Of a stretch of DNA of 64,000 nt, positions 47,082-59,479 are shown piece by piece. The DNA lies in assembly GCA_948474755.1 (NCBI GenBank), contig CAOLHI010000255.1:248001-312000 (forward strand). The letters are read 5' to 3'. This DNA is from Ctenosaura bakeri. Its lineage: Eukaryota > Chordata > Lepidosauria > Squamata > Iguanidae. The position numbers and the translations under genes are program-made. Position 1 is the stretch's first letter; every line of letters begins with the position of its first letter. The notes beneath the pieces were generated by a model. The model did no database searches. It had not been told where the DNA came from and saw nothing but the letters and a program-made list of their open reading frames with translations.

Positions 47082-47757
47082 ACTCATGTATAAGTCAGTC
47101 TCATGTGTAAGTCAACTCCAGGTTTAGGGGCCAAAATTATGGATTTTGATATGACCTGTGGCTAAATCAAGGGTCATTACATGGAGAAGGGAAAGTGTCA
47201 GTGCCAGTGCCAGGTCAGGGGGCTGATGGCCCCTGGCTGCCACCGCCATTTTCTTGCCTAGGCATTAAAAAAAAAGTCTTTCACCACTCTACTCCGAGAG
47301 GAGATGGTTCTCTTTTTCCCCCAATAAAAGTTAAGGTACAGTATTAACTCCTATCAAGAAAGAAACCATCCCCTTCTCTGAGTAGACATAAAATGCAAAA
47401 GTTTATTCTGTCCTGGGAAAACCTAGAAGAAGCATCAACCCCCTCTACTTTCTGGGCACTCTTCTAAGGAGAAGTGCCAAAGAGTTGCTGCTGCCACCAC
47501 CACCATTTTGCTTCACAGACATTCAACAAATCCAGAAGTGGTGCCATGGTGAAGCAGAGGAGGTTGGTGCTTCTTTTAGATTCTCCCTAGAGGCACTAAA
47601 CTTTCACTTTTCACCACTCTACTCCGAGAAGGGGATGGTTACTTTTTTGGCTAAGCGTTTATGTATAGTACTTACATTGGCCTGTGGATAAGTCAACCCA
47701 GGGTTTTCGGGTTGATTTTTTTAGCTAAAATTACTAGATGTCCCTATGAGTACAATA
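47082..47757. mobile_element. Probable DNA-transposon-derived element with TATAAGTC termini
   Basis: The left end (TACTCATGTATAAGTCAGTC, then GTGTAAGTCAACTCC) and right end (GGATAAGTCAACCCAGGGTT, then GAGTACAATA) form a rough inverted pair of a kind familiar in squamate genomes. The interior carries three copies of a 22-23 bp motif, TCTACTCCGAGA followed by GGGATGGTT. Two are direct (47288 and 47618) and one inverted (47364). There is no coding frame. Confidence 0.5.
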
Positions 47758-47759
47758 AG

Positions 47760-49765
47760 TACGACATACAATGGGTCTGCTAAATAGGAGGATGTGGAGT
47801 CAGAAAAACTAAACAAATCCTGTTTGAATAAAAGGTTCCATTTTCTCATGGTAGACATATCTTCTCATCATAGCACTTCACACTGTCTCCCACAGCCACC
47901 ACTGTTGCTTTCCACAGAATGGAAGTTTGGTGAGGACAGCAGTGGAACTCATGAAGCTGGAGAAGAACACAACACAGCAAACAAAAATGCCATCCTTCAT
48001 ACGGTTCCTGGGGAAATTACAAAATTACATTGAATTTCATTGGGGGGAAGGTATTTTATGTTCCAGTTCCCATTCTAACAAAGAAAACATAAACAGTGTA
48101 ATTAACATCAACACATTCATTCTGCTCTCTAGCTCTGACAGACAGAAATTATAATAAGAGATGAAATGGAGCTCCCCCAAAGTATTCCTCTGATTCCTGG
48201 ATTAAAAAAGATAAATCTTATTGCAGAAGAAATGGAGATGTGCGTTTATAACATACCAGCACCTGAAAGGGAAAATACTATTAGCTTTCCCAATATTTAT
48301 TTTTCAGCAGCTTCCAAACTGTATGATATGGATTAGTCACAGCACTTGACTTCAATCATAAAATTTCTTGGGTTTCTCTTCACCACAGCACTTCAGTGAG
48401 CTTAAATGTGTATTTCCCCCATATACACCCCATCATCTACTGCAATTGCCTCACCCCACAGTACCGTAAATATATCTGGCTGGTCAAAAGTCCCATCACT
48501 TATATATTTATTACTATGTCTTTGTGTCCTCAAGGACCAAGAGGGTTTCATTCATCTTCATATCAAATTTCCAAAGGGTAGAGGTTATACGTTCTATTAA
48601 AGACAATATTTTTTTCTAAAAGAGGGAGCCTATTTTATAAGTCAATTCTTGGTAAATAGCATTTGGTAAATGCCAATGCATATTCAGTCACAGGCTAGTT
48701 TGACAGAGGTCTTTATACCCTGTATTTAATATCCAAACATTATTAATTTTGTGCAAATGTAATGCAGAGGTACTAAAATTTCAATTGCTCATGTATGACA
48801 GAAAAGTAAATCACTAAAATAATAAAGTACAAACAAAAATAGTAACAAGATCTATTTCAATAATTTTTCTTTTAAAAGACAAAAAGACTTTTCCCATTTC
48901 AATTGAGTTCTAACAAAGTAACCTGTTAGCTTTCCCTTAGCAGCTCTTATCAAAGCTGCAGTGTCATCTCTGTAGGCATGGGAGGAATATTCACACATTT
49001 TCTTGTGCTTGATAAGTGTCAAAAACCCACTATGAGACTTGTCATCTTTGTACAAGAATGAAAAGACCAGCAGTTTTTATGCCTCTCTCCTTTGTGGTGG
49101 ATTTTGTGCAAAATAAAAATGAAAATTAAAAATCCTATATATTTTTTGTTCAATTATTCGGGGGGGGGGTTTTGCATTAAAAACATTTTTCTAGAAACAA
49201 AGTATTGAAATGAAAAAAAAAGTAATGTGTAAAAACTCTTTTAATCTTGCACGGTGCTAAGAAAGCTTTTGAAATTTTCATTCTCATATGTGAATGAAAA
49301 ATGGTAACTGTATAGAGGGCAAATACTAACTCCACCTAAGCCATCCCCAGCATCAAGTTCATATGTCTCTGGTTTCCTCTGCAATCCCTCTCAAAATCGC
49401 ACCAGGAAGTAATACCACCAGCTATTTGGGGATAATTCAGCCTTTTGGAGTGTGTGGGAGGAAGGATATTTTCATTTGTCTTTACATATTTTAGGGGCTT
49501 TCTGCATGATTTGGAGATAAAAATTGCCCCCAAATCATAGCAATTTTTTAAAAAAAAAAATGAGGGTGGGAGCTTTGGGGGATTGGCGGTCATCAGGGGC
49601 CACAAACATGGGACATAGGGGCCACATGCAATGAACAGGTCACATTATGCCCACCCTGCTTTACAACATGCTTAGATCCAACGCTGTGCAAGCAGGCTTC
49701 TTAATATTCTGTTACCTTCTCCCGGAACCCCAACTACAAATTTCTGAAGTCTAACAACTCATGCA
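47760..49765. other. Non-coding interval, nothing identified
   Basis: AT-rich; a G9 run lies near 49160. No gene or nameable repeat seen. Confidence 0.4.
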
Positions 49766-49769
49766 AGTT

Positions 49770-50616
49770 TGTTACCCTGTGTGTCTGGGGGGTCCTAGGA
49801 GGGGCGCCCAGGTTGCCAGATAAAATACCAATTGGGGGGAAATTAGCTGGAGCACTCTTTTGGCTAACGAGAGGCAGGGTAACTTTGCAAGGATCTTTAA
49901 ACCCAATGTCTACGGCTTCAGGTCAGGGAACAGGCACGCAAGTTTAAAAGTAACCAAAAATAATAGTTTTATTGAAACACAACAGAAAATAAACAACACA
50001 CGCACACTAACTGGAAAGCAGAATTGGAGAGCATAAGGATGGGTAATACGACACCTGGTCTCGTTGTTCTGGAGGGAAAAGATGAGGTTCTGAAGAAGAA
50101 AGGCAGACTCAGTTGTGGAGAACTGAGGGGGAAACTTCGCTGGACAGAGCGGCAGCAAGGCTGGATGGAAGTCCAGAGTGATCCGAAGACCGTTTGAAAA
50201 TAAGGGGTTTTTATAGGGGAGTATGTGCCTACCGGCTATGGCAAAAGGAGTTTTGGCACTGGACAAAGGATTTGGAAAGGTCGAATTTAGCATGATGAGC
50301 TTAACGCTTGACGACAATAGGTTGGTTAGTATGTAAATGTCTTGTTTATCAGACTGGCTCTGCTGAGAGCCGCACAGCTATTGTGAAGTTTGCACGTGGA
50401 AGTTCCCTGAAGCTACGAGCGAGGCTGGAGTTGCTGGCCTCAATAGAGTCTGGAATGTGAAAACCATTAGCGGCCGCACTCTGTCCGTGCTTGTCCAGAG
50501 AATCTCGCAAACACGTGGAGTGAGGTGACTGAAAGCAGGTCCAGCTAAGGCCGAATTGCTTGATATCAAAGTGATATCTAGGGGTCCTCACCTGCCGTGT
50601 CATAACGGAAGTTACA
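49770..50616 (-). mobile_element. Solo LTR 6 (minus strand)
   Basis: An 847-bp minus-strand copy: plus-strand start TGTTACCCTG, end TTACA, with an exact AGTT duplication at 49766-49769 and 50617-50620. The reversed AATAAA (TTTATT) is at 49968-49973, the reversed TATA-like CTATAAAAACCCC near 50205-50218, and the GATATC pair at 50561-50578. It has no internal region. Confidence 0.88.
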
Positions 50617-50620
50617 AGTT

Positions 50621-51045
50621 CACCTCCCTTAAGATGCACTAACAGTTAGGCAAATGAATCTATTGTTTGCAAGAGTTTATGCTGGTACAATCACAAAGAA
50701 GAGTCATGTAGATAGGAAAGAAAGTTAATAAAGTTTCCATCACTCAGCACAAAAGCATCCAGTGGCATGCAGCCCTCATTAATACTGTGTAATCCAGCTA
50801 TTAAAATGAGTCAGGCAGCAGCTTCTTAGAAACTGCAAATGATCTATTTTTGTCTGTATTGCAATGTAAAAGCAAATGTTCAGTAAGATATCATGAAAAG
50901 GGAGTATATTTTCTTTTGACAACTGCTGAAATTTAATGTGTTTTCATAGCTATTGAATCTTATTTAGTTGTATTAAAAGGAATTAAATATATGCATATTT
51001 ACTTAAAAATATATTTTAATATGATGTTTTAATTGTTTAGTTATG
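50621..51045. other. Non-coding interval, nothing identified
   Basis: AT-rich sequence with no gene recognised. Confidence 0.4.
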
Positions 51046-51049
51046 GTTT

Positions 51050-51155
51050 AACTTTTGTATTCTATGAGTTTTAACTATATCTTTTTAATTTTGTAAGCCA
51101 CTTTGAGTCCCAACCTAGGGAAAAAATAGGGCATAAAAAAGATAATGATAAATAA
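51050..51155 (+). mobile_element. L2-like LINE 3' terminus fragment
   Basis: TTGTAAGCCACTTTGAGTCC followed by a GGGCATAAAAAAGATAATGA end matches the same tail type as at 19480. Confidence 0.45.
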
Positions 51156-51199
51156 TAATCACTTGTCAATTAACTGCAAATAAATACAATCATGTTGAT

Positions 51200-51377
51200 G
51201 ACAACAAGAAGAACAACTGAGGAATTACTTCTCAGAGAAGCTTTTCCTCTCTTTCCTCTGAAGCTGAGAGAATGTGACTTCCCCAAGGTTACCCATGGGT
51301 TTCCATGGCCCAGCAGGGATTTCAACCCTGGTCTCCTAGTGTCCAACATTCAAACTACTTTACCACATTGGCTCTTT
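51200..51377 (-). mobile_element. tRNA-headed SINE, partial
   Basis: The minus strand carries the head (AGAGCCAATGTGGTAAAGTAG), a GGTTGAAATCC B-box-like segment and the TAACCTTGGGGAAGTC core. The middle and tail are mostly missing. Confidence 0.65.
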
Positions 51378-51379
51378 CC

Positions 51380-52262
51380 TGAATCAGTTACCAAATGATA
51401 AATCAACACTTTCGTAAGCATTTCCCATTAAATTTAGTGGGTCTGCTTTAGTTGAGATTAACCACTTAATTTAACACAAAAGGTTATGTTTAATTATAGT
51501 TAACCTACAAAATTGCAATGAAAACGGAGGGAACATTGCAAACAGGATTTATTAAACCTTACAATAGATAGTTACGAATCTGATTTTGAATTATAATTAT
51601 TAGTGCGAAACAAAAATGTGTTCAGAAGAACAGATTGAGAATTGGAGGATCTCATAGTGCCATGAAACTCAGTGGGTTCTTGGGCCACTCACGGTTCTCA
51701 GCTTGGTCTACCTTATACAGTTGAGGTGAGGATAAAAGTAAGGAGGGAGAAGTTATGCATACCGCTTTGAGCTCAGTGGAGGAATGATGATATAAACTTA
51801 AACAAAATTAACTAACTGTGCATTTTAATTCAATTATTTTTACTCCCACAAAGCAACTTGATCCGGATTTCAGTGTAGTAATAAGAACAAATGCACCCCC
51901 TACATCTAAATGGGGATTTACCATGCTATATATCCAATAAAGAAAGCATAGTGTGAGTGTTCCTAATTACTGAATTGACCTCCTGGTATTTTATGGGTTT
52001 AAATGAGTATGGGTAATATTTCTCATTTTGTTTTATATCATTAGAGCAGGATACTTTAATTAACTCTAAGATTAAAAGATCTGAAAACAATAAACAGTAA
52101 GGGCAACTTGGAAATGCCTTTATTGCTACCAGGTGATCCTTCAGTGTTTTACCCTGGAAACCACAAAAAGGTGCCCCATTTGGCTTAGGACACTGAATTT
52201 TGAAGCTTTTGACTTTGAGGCCCTTGCTAAGATCCATTCAGGAATCAGTACACTAAAGAAAA
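51380..52262. other. Non-coding interval, nothing identified
   Basis: No gene or nameable repeat seen. Confidence 0.4.
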
Positions 52263-52266
52263 CGGG

Positions 52267-53175
52267 TGTTACCAGGCCATACAACCCTATTCCATGATAT
52301 GATTTAATTGGCAAGTATTAATTGGCATGAAATAAAAATTATGTCCTGCTATGGCTGGGAAGCCTGCTGGCAAAGAGGAACTGGCTGCATGCATGCATTG
52401 CAAAACTAGCTCAGATTAAGACCACAGGACATGGATAGGTCATAGTCAGGGAAACTCTGGTAACAATGTCCCTCAACAACTCAACCTTTAGAAACAGCAG
52501 CACCTGAAACTGCTTCCACAGAATGACTGATTGTCTTCGACCCTCTTCTTTTGTCCACAGACACTCTCCTTTTGTCCCCTCATCTGCCCCGCCATTAAAG
52601 AGCAATCACAATTTCCATCGGTCCTTTGTCACCTAATGCTAAGGCCATTAGCTCATTCTGGTCTCCATTGTCCTCTCTGCTGGCCCGATTGTCTACTCTG
52701 CCAGAGAGCCATTAACACTTTCCCCCTCAGGGCAGAAAAAGAGTATTTACACCTTGGCCCTGAACCAGATAGCTCATAGTACTTTGGCATACTGGCTGTT
52801 ACTCCTGTTTGGTGCTACCCGTGGTCTGAGTCACATCACTTCATCTCTTCACTTCTGGATACATAAATATTATCCACATCATCCTAAACTCTTGCTATCC
52901 AAACTTTTTCCTCCCTTTTCCTTCAGCTAGCCTTGTGTGATTGAGAGAATACTTGGATCTTGTGCATGTGTGATTGTTAATCCCCGCCCCCCAAAAATAT
53001 TCTTTGAATCTCCAGTTGGTGTCCCTGCATTAGTACTGATATACACAGGTGTAAAAGATCCTGTTAGGTTACCCCCCTCTTGCAGTCCTCCCCTTTGAGC
53101 TAATATTTCCCACTGATTCATGGAGGCACTGGCATCACAGGTGGGCCCCTGGGTCACCCACATTTTAGGGTAACA
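52267..53175 (+). mobile_element. Possible diverged relative of the solo LTR family
   Basis: It starts TGTTACC and ends GGGTAACA, and its 909-bp length matches the other LTRs. The right third follows the family order: GTAAAAGATCCTG (53050), CCTCTTGC, GCTAATATTTCCC, GGGCCCCTGGG, then the terminal GTAACA. The left two thirds are not clearly alignable by eye. The flanks CGGG and CCAG do not match. It could be an older subfamily or a related LTR. Confidence 0.5.
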
Positions 53176-53179
53176 CCAG

Positions 53180-55770
53180 AACATGAGCAGAGGAACATAT
53201 AAAGGAAGGTAGAACGGAAAGGAAGAGGAGGGCTTTTTCTGGAATGGATGAGAAAGAGTTTTTTTAAAAATTCCCACACCTGATTCCTTCACTGACAATC
53301 AAAAAACAGAGATGGGGAGGTTGGAAAGGTAAAATCATGGATGTCATTTTTCACCTTTATAAGGCTTTTAGCACAAGCATTAAACTTAATTATAATCACA
53401 ATTTAACATAAATGTGTTAAATTTTCTCACCTTTCAATGTAAATGTAATAGAATTACATTTGCAGCTTTATAGCTTTTTAAAACAAAAAAGAAGGGGAGG
53501 AGGAAGAGGAGGAGGAGGAGGAATGTTATCTTTCCCAACTGAGATGGTTCATCCATCCCCAGAAACTGGTAGCACTGTTAAAGACACTTGTGACATAAAT
53601 CCATGTAGGAGATTTCTTAAAATTTTACCGAAACCATTTAAAATCCCAAACATCTAGCAAGAATTTTAGATAGCAAACACGTCTGAATCAGCATTTTGTC
53701 CTAAAGATGAGAAATATTCTGCTGTTTGATCTTAACTAATTGGTCAAAATAATTTGGTCACCAGATGTCCACCTGCCAGGAAAGCTAGTTGTATTTCAAA
53801 GACTGAAGGTGCTTATATTTCAAACCTAGATAACTGACGTAATACAAAAATGTGGATATAGATGCAATATTGTACAAATACTTGTGCAATGGGTTAAGTA
53901 TTAACATACTTCACTGAGCACATAATCTTCTGCATCTGATACAAAATTCAGAGAAACAGTAGAATGAGAAATTTCTCCCCACAACTTGACAACTGATACA
54001 ACCAGCCAGTTTGTTCTCCAAGAGAAATGCTACCTATATTCAAGAGAAATGTTACCTATATATTACTTACTGAGTTACTGGGAGAGAATCCATCTGACCC
54101 TATTGAAGTAAGCAGTTCAGAGGCATTGAAAATAGCTCTGAATCACAGTACAGACAAAACATTTCAAACCTGCCACATAAGATATATTTTCAATTTATTT
54201 GAGACACATCTGCAAATATTAATTTTATCTGTAATAAGAGGCAAACCCTTCATGCAACACAACAGTCTCTAAATTTTGTCTAAAACCCAGTGAAATTATG
54301 TACCCGCCATGACTCAACTGGTGAATTGAAGACATATGCACACATACCTATGGAGCTGTATTTCATAGCAATTAAAAAAAAAAAAGAGGAGGGCGGACAT
54401 ATTTATATTTTAGTTGCATGTTCTTTACATCAAGAGTGTGTACAATAGTCAGCCATGCCACCATATTTTCAACTGAATTTCAACTGAAAATAGGTTCCAG
54501 AAGTGACAGAAAGTCTATTCCTGGTATTTTAGTTCTGAGTTGGTCAGCTATTCTGAAATATGCTTCAGTGTTTTATGGTGTTTAGGTTACCAGGGCCTTT
54601 AGGCCTTTTTTAAAAAATGGGAGGGGCTGATGGCTTTGGAAGGACTTCGATCAACAACAAAAAATGGTTGGGGGCTGTATTAAAAAGAGGAAAAAAACAC
54701 AGTATCATCAAGTACAAATTCTATGCAAGCACCTCCAAGTAAGCTTTCACTCTGTTTAGTACTGCAGTATAAAAATTCAGTTTGTAAAATGGCCTGGCTG
54801 ACATTCGCAGAGGAGTAATACACACTAGATGACAGCTCTTCTGGCAAATCCAGCCACTTCCAGACTCTAGAATATACAGGCAGAGCGATTTTCTTAAATT
54901 TGCAAGATAACAGTGATATCAACTCCATTTATGAACAAGATTGAAAATAGTCTCATGAGAATTCAAGTATTTGGAGACATAGACCAGAGAGGCAAAGCCA
55001 ACAGAAACAGAAGTCATACTGTTGAATATAAAGAATTGTTTGAGTAAAGAGTAGATAAGATGAAGAACTAAGAATGCAAGTGACCTAAGCAAGGAAAATA
55101 TATGAGAGTTGCCATAGGGAAATGCTATGCAAGATAATATAGGCCTAACACAGATATACCAGGAAGAACTACTCTGCTTCTGCTTCCCTTTTGTATCTAT
55201 GTTAAATGAAGTGTTCAGGAAAAGCTACTTTTGGGACACAAGCTCCCAGAATCCCCCAGCCAGTGGCTATTCCAGCTGAGGATATGGGGATTGCCAAAAA
55301 ACCAAATTTATCCCAGCTCTATCCTGGCATACATTTCTTCCATCTTACTAGCTAAAAAAGTGACTGAGCACAACATAAAATAAATTTGTGTGTGTTTAAG
55401 GGAGGGGAGATGTAACATATAAGTTATCTCTCTGTGTAACACTTTGCACACCCATGTATTTGCTCTAAGATTGCTCCATACAATATGTGTGTGCATTCCG
55501 TGCCTTTTGGGGTGACATCCCCCTACAATGTTTGGTATTTGGCAACAAATTAGGTCATATATCCAATCCTACTCAGCTAAAATTTCTCTCTGGAAGCTGG
55601 ATAGGTGAAAAATGTTTATGTACTTTGGTATTATATTTTCTAGCCTGGGCTTTAATACAGTATGGAGTTCCTGAATATAGGTTGCTCCACTATTTTGGAG
55701 TGCAAGAAAAAAAATTGATACTACCTTATGGTCAGCACCTATGACACTGACCTCAATTTTCCAAGTGCCT
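53180..55770. other. Non-coding interval, nothing identified
   Basis: A purine-rich (GGA)n tract lies near 53493-53522, and a 22-bp near-exact tandem duplication at 54019-54062 (CAAGAGAAATG units). No gene seen. Confidence 0.4.
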
Positions 55771-55776
55771 ACTTAG

Positions 55777-55998
55777 GTCCTTATCACACTACACTGTTAT
55801 AGCGCTACTATTTCACTTTAACTGGCATGGCAAAATCCTGTGGAATTCTGGAGTTTGTAGTTTAGTGAGGCTCAAGAGCTCTCTGACTGAGAATTCTAAA
55901 TGCTCCTCTCCAAACTGCAAATCCCAGAATTCCAAAGGCTGTTGCCATGGCAGTTAAAGTGGAATAATAGCACTAGCACAGTGTAGTGTGATAAAGTG
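55777..55998. mobile_element. Palindromic MITE, copy E
   Basis: Ends CTTATCACACTACACTGT and the complement of ACAGTGTAGTGTGATAAAG pair almost perfectly. The inner arms (GGAATTCTGGAGTTTGTAGT and its partner near 55915) pair as in copies A and D. An unambiguous duplication is not visible. Confidence 0.7.
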
Positions 55999-56204
55999 GT
56001 TACTCTGACCTTAAGGACAAGTAGACACTCTTTCTAGATCTGTAGACAATGATTGTCAACGCTAGGGGATTGCACTCTAGACCTCCCAGAAAGCAAGGAT
56101 GTTTTTTCGTTTACAGCATTGGACTGTGACTTGGAAAACTGAGGTTTCTCCCTCAGACATGAAACTTACTGGATTACATTTGGACAATAATTTTCTCTCA
56201 GTAT

Positions 56205-56352
56205 TACCATATTTGCCAGTGTATAAGACACACTCCATTTATACACTGGCAAATACTATTTGCTGGCATATAAGACACATCCCATTTTCAAACTGTATTG
56301 TTTGGGGGGGGGAAGTGAGTTGTATATACCAGCAAATATAGTATTTACCTCA
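56205..56352. mobile_element. Small foldback element of the TATAAGAC type
   Basis: The left ACCATATTTGCCAGTGTATA and right TATACCAGCAAATATAGTA are near-inverted ends. Inside is a perfect 16-bp hairpin (56210-56225 with 56240-56255) followed by a third copy of the end motif near 56256. No coding content. Confidence 0.55.
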
Positions 56353-56354
56353 CA

Positions 56355-56700
56355 CAGTGGCAGTGGGTGGCTTCCATGTCAGTGGGGCAATGAATCAGTT
56401 CTGGGTTTTAGTCTGCACTTTAATGGAGCTATCCAAAGAACTGGGCCCATTTTGGAGACAGGATTTAGCACCTTAGATAGCTCCTTTGAAGAGTGGCATA
56501 AAATCTGGAGCAGACTGGCCACTCCACTGGCAGGGAGACAACTAGCTGCCAGGGTCATAGTTTGTTATGAAGATAATGTGAAATGGAAGGGACTGATATA
56601 TGGTGAGTTCAAGTCACTAAAGGAGCTAGGTGGAGATTATTAGTGTAACTAACAACTAAATAAACATGCAAGGCATCTTAAGTCCAAGATTTATAGTAAG
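56355..56700. other. Non-coding interval, nothing identified
   Basis: A frame of 127 aa (56260-56643) crosses the foldback element and has no recognisable domain. I do not call a gene. Confidence 0.35.
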
Positions 56701-56704
56701 ATAT

Positions 56705-57613
56705 TGTTACTGTAGTTTCTAGTCTGGGCTTGAGGCATATTAGATATCATTTGATATCAACAAATTGGTCTTCTTCACCCATTCCTCTCCACGTGCTTGT
56801 GAGGCCCCCGGACAAGCACACACACAAGCACGGCCGAAAATAACTGAACCATTCAAAACAGATCCAGGCAGGCCAGTAATAGGCAGACTGCTGCTTCAAG
56901 AGACCTCCAGGCAAGTACCCTTTAAGATCATATTATGTATGCACGCCGTTTACAAAGGACTCCCTGCCCCGCGCAGGCAGCTTGACAAGCCGAATACTCA
57001 ACTGTCAAGCACTCTGCGTTTGCACACTGTCTACTCTATTGACAACGCTATCATAACTCAATCATGCAAAATACTGACCTTTCGGAGGCTTTGTCTGCAG
57101 CCCGAAACCCATTGTATTCCCCGGGAACGGACTAGCCTACGGGTACATTTTCCCCATAAGAACCCCTGATTTTGAGCGCTTCTTCGGATTACTCCTGGCT
57201 TCCATCCCGCCTTGCTATTGCTTCGTTCAGCAAGCCTTCCCCTCAGCTCCTCGTGCTGAGAATCTCCACTTCTACGGACTTTTCTTCAGACTACCCGGGC
57301 TTCAGGAAAGGTGCAGTATTTCCCATGCTGAAATCCCTCTCAAAACCCTCTATCCAACTCTTACCTTTCTTTCAATAGGTCTGTATGAGTGTGTTGCACA
57401 CACGTGTTTGATTATGTTGTTCATCAATAAAGAAAACAATTATTATTTACTTTTGTTTGCTCATTGACTCGGCCTGACCCCGAAGACATTGGGTTCAAGA
57501 TCTCGCTAGGTTGCCCTGCCTCTCTTATTGCTAGCTTGTAATCTGCTAATTCCCATTCCCCTTTGTGAGCACATTGAGGTGTCCCTCCTGGGATCCCAGA
57601 AATCAGGGTAACA
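56705..57613 (+). mobile_element. Solo LTR 4
   Basis: A 909-bp copy: TGTTACTG start, GATATCA pair at 56743-56759, a TATA box altered to CATAAGAA near 57155, AATAAA at 57426-57431, end GGGTAACA. The flanks ATAT and CTTT do not match, so the duplication is lost or the locus has rearranged. It has no internal region. Confidence 0.85.
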
Positions 57614-57614
57614 C

Positions 57615-59475
57615 TTTGGTGAGCTCAAAAGATCTGATACCTTTCAACTGACTTCATAAACCTGGAACCACCTAGCAAAATGGTAATGTTTTGCAGAAGG
57701 ATGTTACTTTTAGGAAACCTCTAATTAGCAACATTTTGGTAGCAGAAATGTCTGCTTCTCTTTCTGTGAGAAAGGGTGTGTATATATTTGTGTCAATGCC
57801 TTATGTTGTTTTATCTCATGGGGAGGGGACAGAGATCAGATTGCAGTTAAGTTATTCAGTATTCCATACATTAGTACATGGTAGCTTCTATGTGAATGAA
57901 TTGTGAGGGTTATAGCAATAGAGTTCATCATTTTGGATTTCTCCACTGAAGTTCAGACTAAAATGCAGAGCAGACTCATTGCCATATTGAAGTAGAAGCC
58001 ACCAGCTGCCACTGACTCCACATCTATAGTCAGGCAATCTGCTAGTAGTGCTTAGTTTCAACCAGCATCTGCTTTAAACATGTCAGCTGCATTCATTTTT
58101 CCATCTTTTGCATGAAATGGGAACTTTGGTCTTCGTGAGAAGGTTGATAAATGCCAGCTTTTAAAAGGCAATAGCCTAACAACCTTGAGCTTTGCTAAAA
58201 ATGTTTTTTAAAAAGCAGCAGAAGATGCAGCAACTAACATTTTGAAAGTACTTTTCATCACCAGTAAAATATTCTCATCAAATACTCTGGCATCTCATCT
58301 ACTTCTTCTGACGTTAGCTATAAAATAAGACAATTCATCTTATTAGCTGGACAGGAATGCCCTTCAAATAACAGCAAAACGATTGCTTGTAAACATCACT
58401 CTTGCTCTAATGCTATTTTCTTAATATCTGTTGTTTTTGAATTCAGCATACCTGAGGGGAGAAAAGCAGGAGGATATCCAACTTGTATTTATAAAAGCAA
58501 AGAGACCATTGTTACTTTATTTTGTCCTGAACACCATAATCCCAACCACAAGATGGAACTGGAATCTGCTTCCTGTTCATAACCTAGTGGAGGAATTCTG
58601 CTGGTGGAATGGAAGAGATAGAGTTCTTTGTTGATTTCACCCTTCCTGTGCAGTTCCCTATGCTTTGCACCCCAACAACCCTCCAGAACAGTGGAGAAGA
58701 ATGTCCAAGATTGCATCCATGAAGCAGGAGCATGGTGAGCAGAACTCAACGCAGAAAGTACTTCCACTGATGGAAAAGAAGTTGGCTCCAACCCATTACA
58801 TGACTAGAAGAAGTCCAACTCTCCTCCATGGAACTGACTTCCAAGAAGTCACTTATGAATTGAGGAGTTAGACTTACCATGTATTCTGAGATAACATATA
58901 TCTAACAGACGGTTCATTTGAAGTCTCCCATTTTTAACGAACAAGATAGTGTCTTAATATAATATATTTTGCAGGAATGATGAACTCTGATCTGGGCCAG
59001 ATCCCTATCAAGCCCACCAGGACTTCTGCAACTTCAGCTTCCAAGCTCAGATAGCATGGGAAACCAGCCCTTTCAGCAGTCCTTATCAGGATGATGTAGC
59101 AGGTGTGGCTCTGAGAAACGGGTGGGGCTTCAAAAGGAAGGTTGTCTGCCTCTTGGCATTATCCAACTCCCAGGGATGTCACAGGAGAGAGTCCGGCCTC
59201 TGAACCGAAACAGTTCCCCAACCAATATATTTGCACAAACCAAATTTCTGGTGATAATAATCAAGTTGTTTCTATGTCAAGAGAACATGTTGCAATTGCC
59301 TATGTACTTGGAAATAAGTACTATCTCTAGACAGGTTGGGCGTATTACATTGTTCCTCCCAGTACACCTTCACAGTTTACCATCCCCGCAATATCCCATT
59401 CCACAGAGAGTTTCAGACAGGCTCTTTTTTAATCCCCAGCAATTACCATAAAATGAGAACTGAATCTGATTTTTG
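57615..59475. other. Non-coding interval left of the CpG island
   Basis: No exon-like frame with recognisable domains. If the island at 59.5 kb is a bidirectional promoter this side could be transcribed, but nothing in the sequence shows it. Confidence 0.35.
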
Positions 59476-59479
59476 CTAA

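Noticed and set aside
56260..56643. 127-aa open frame as a gene
   Set aside because: Its start lies in a foldback element and nothing in it resembles a known domain.
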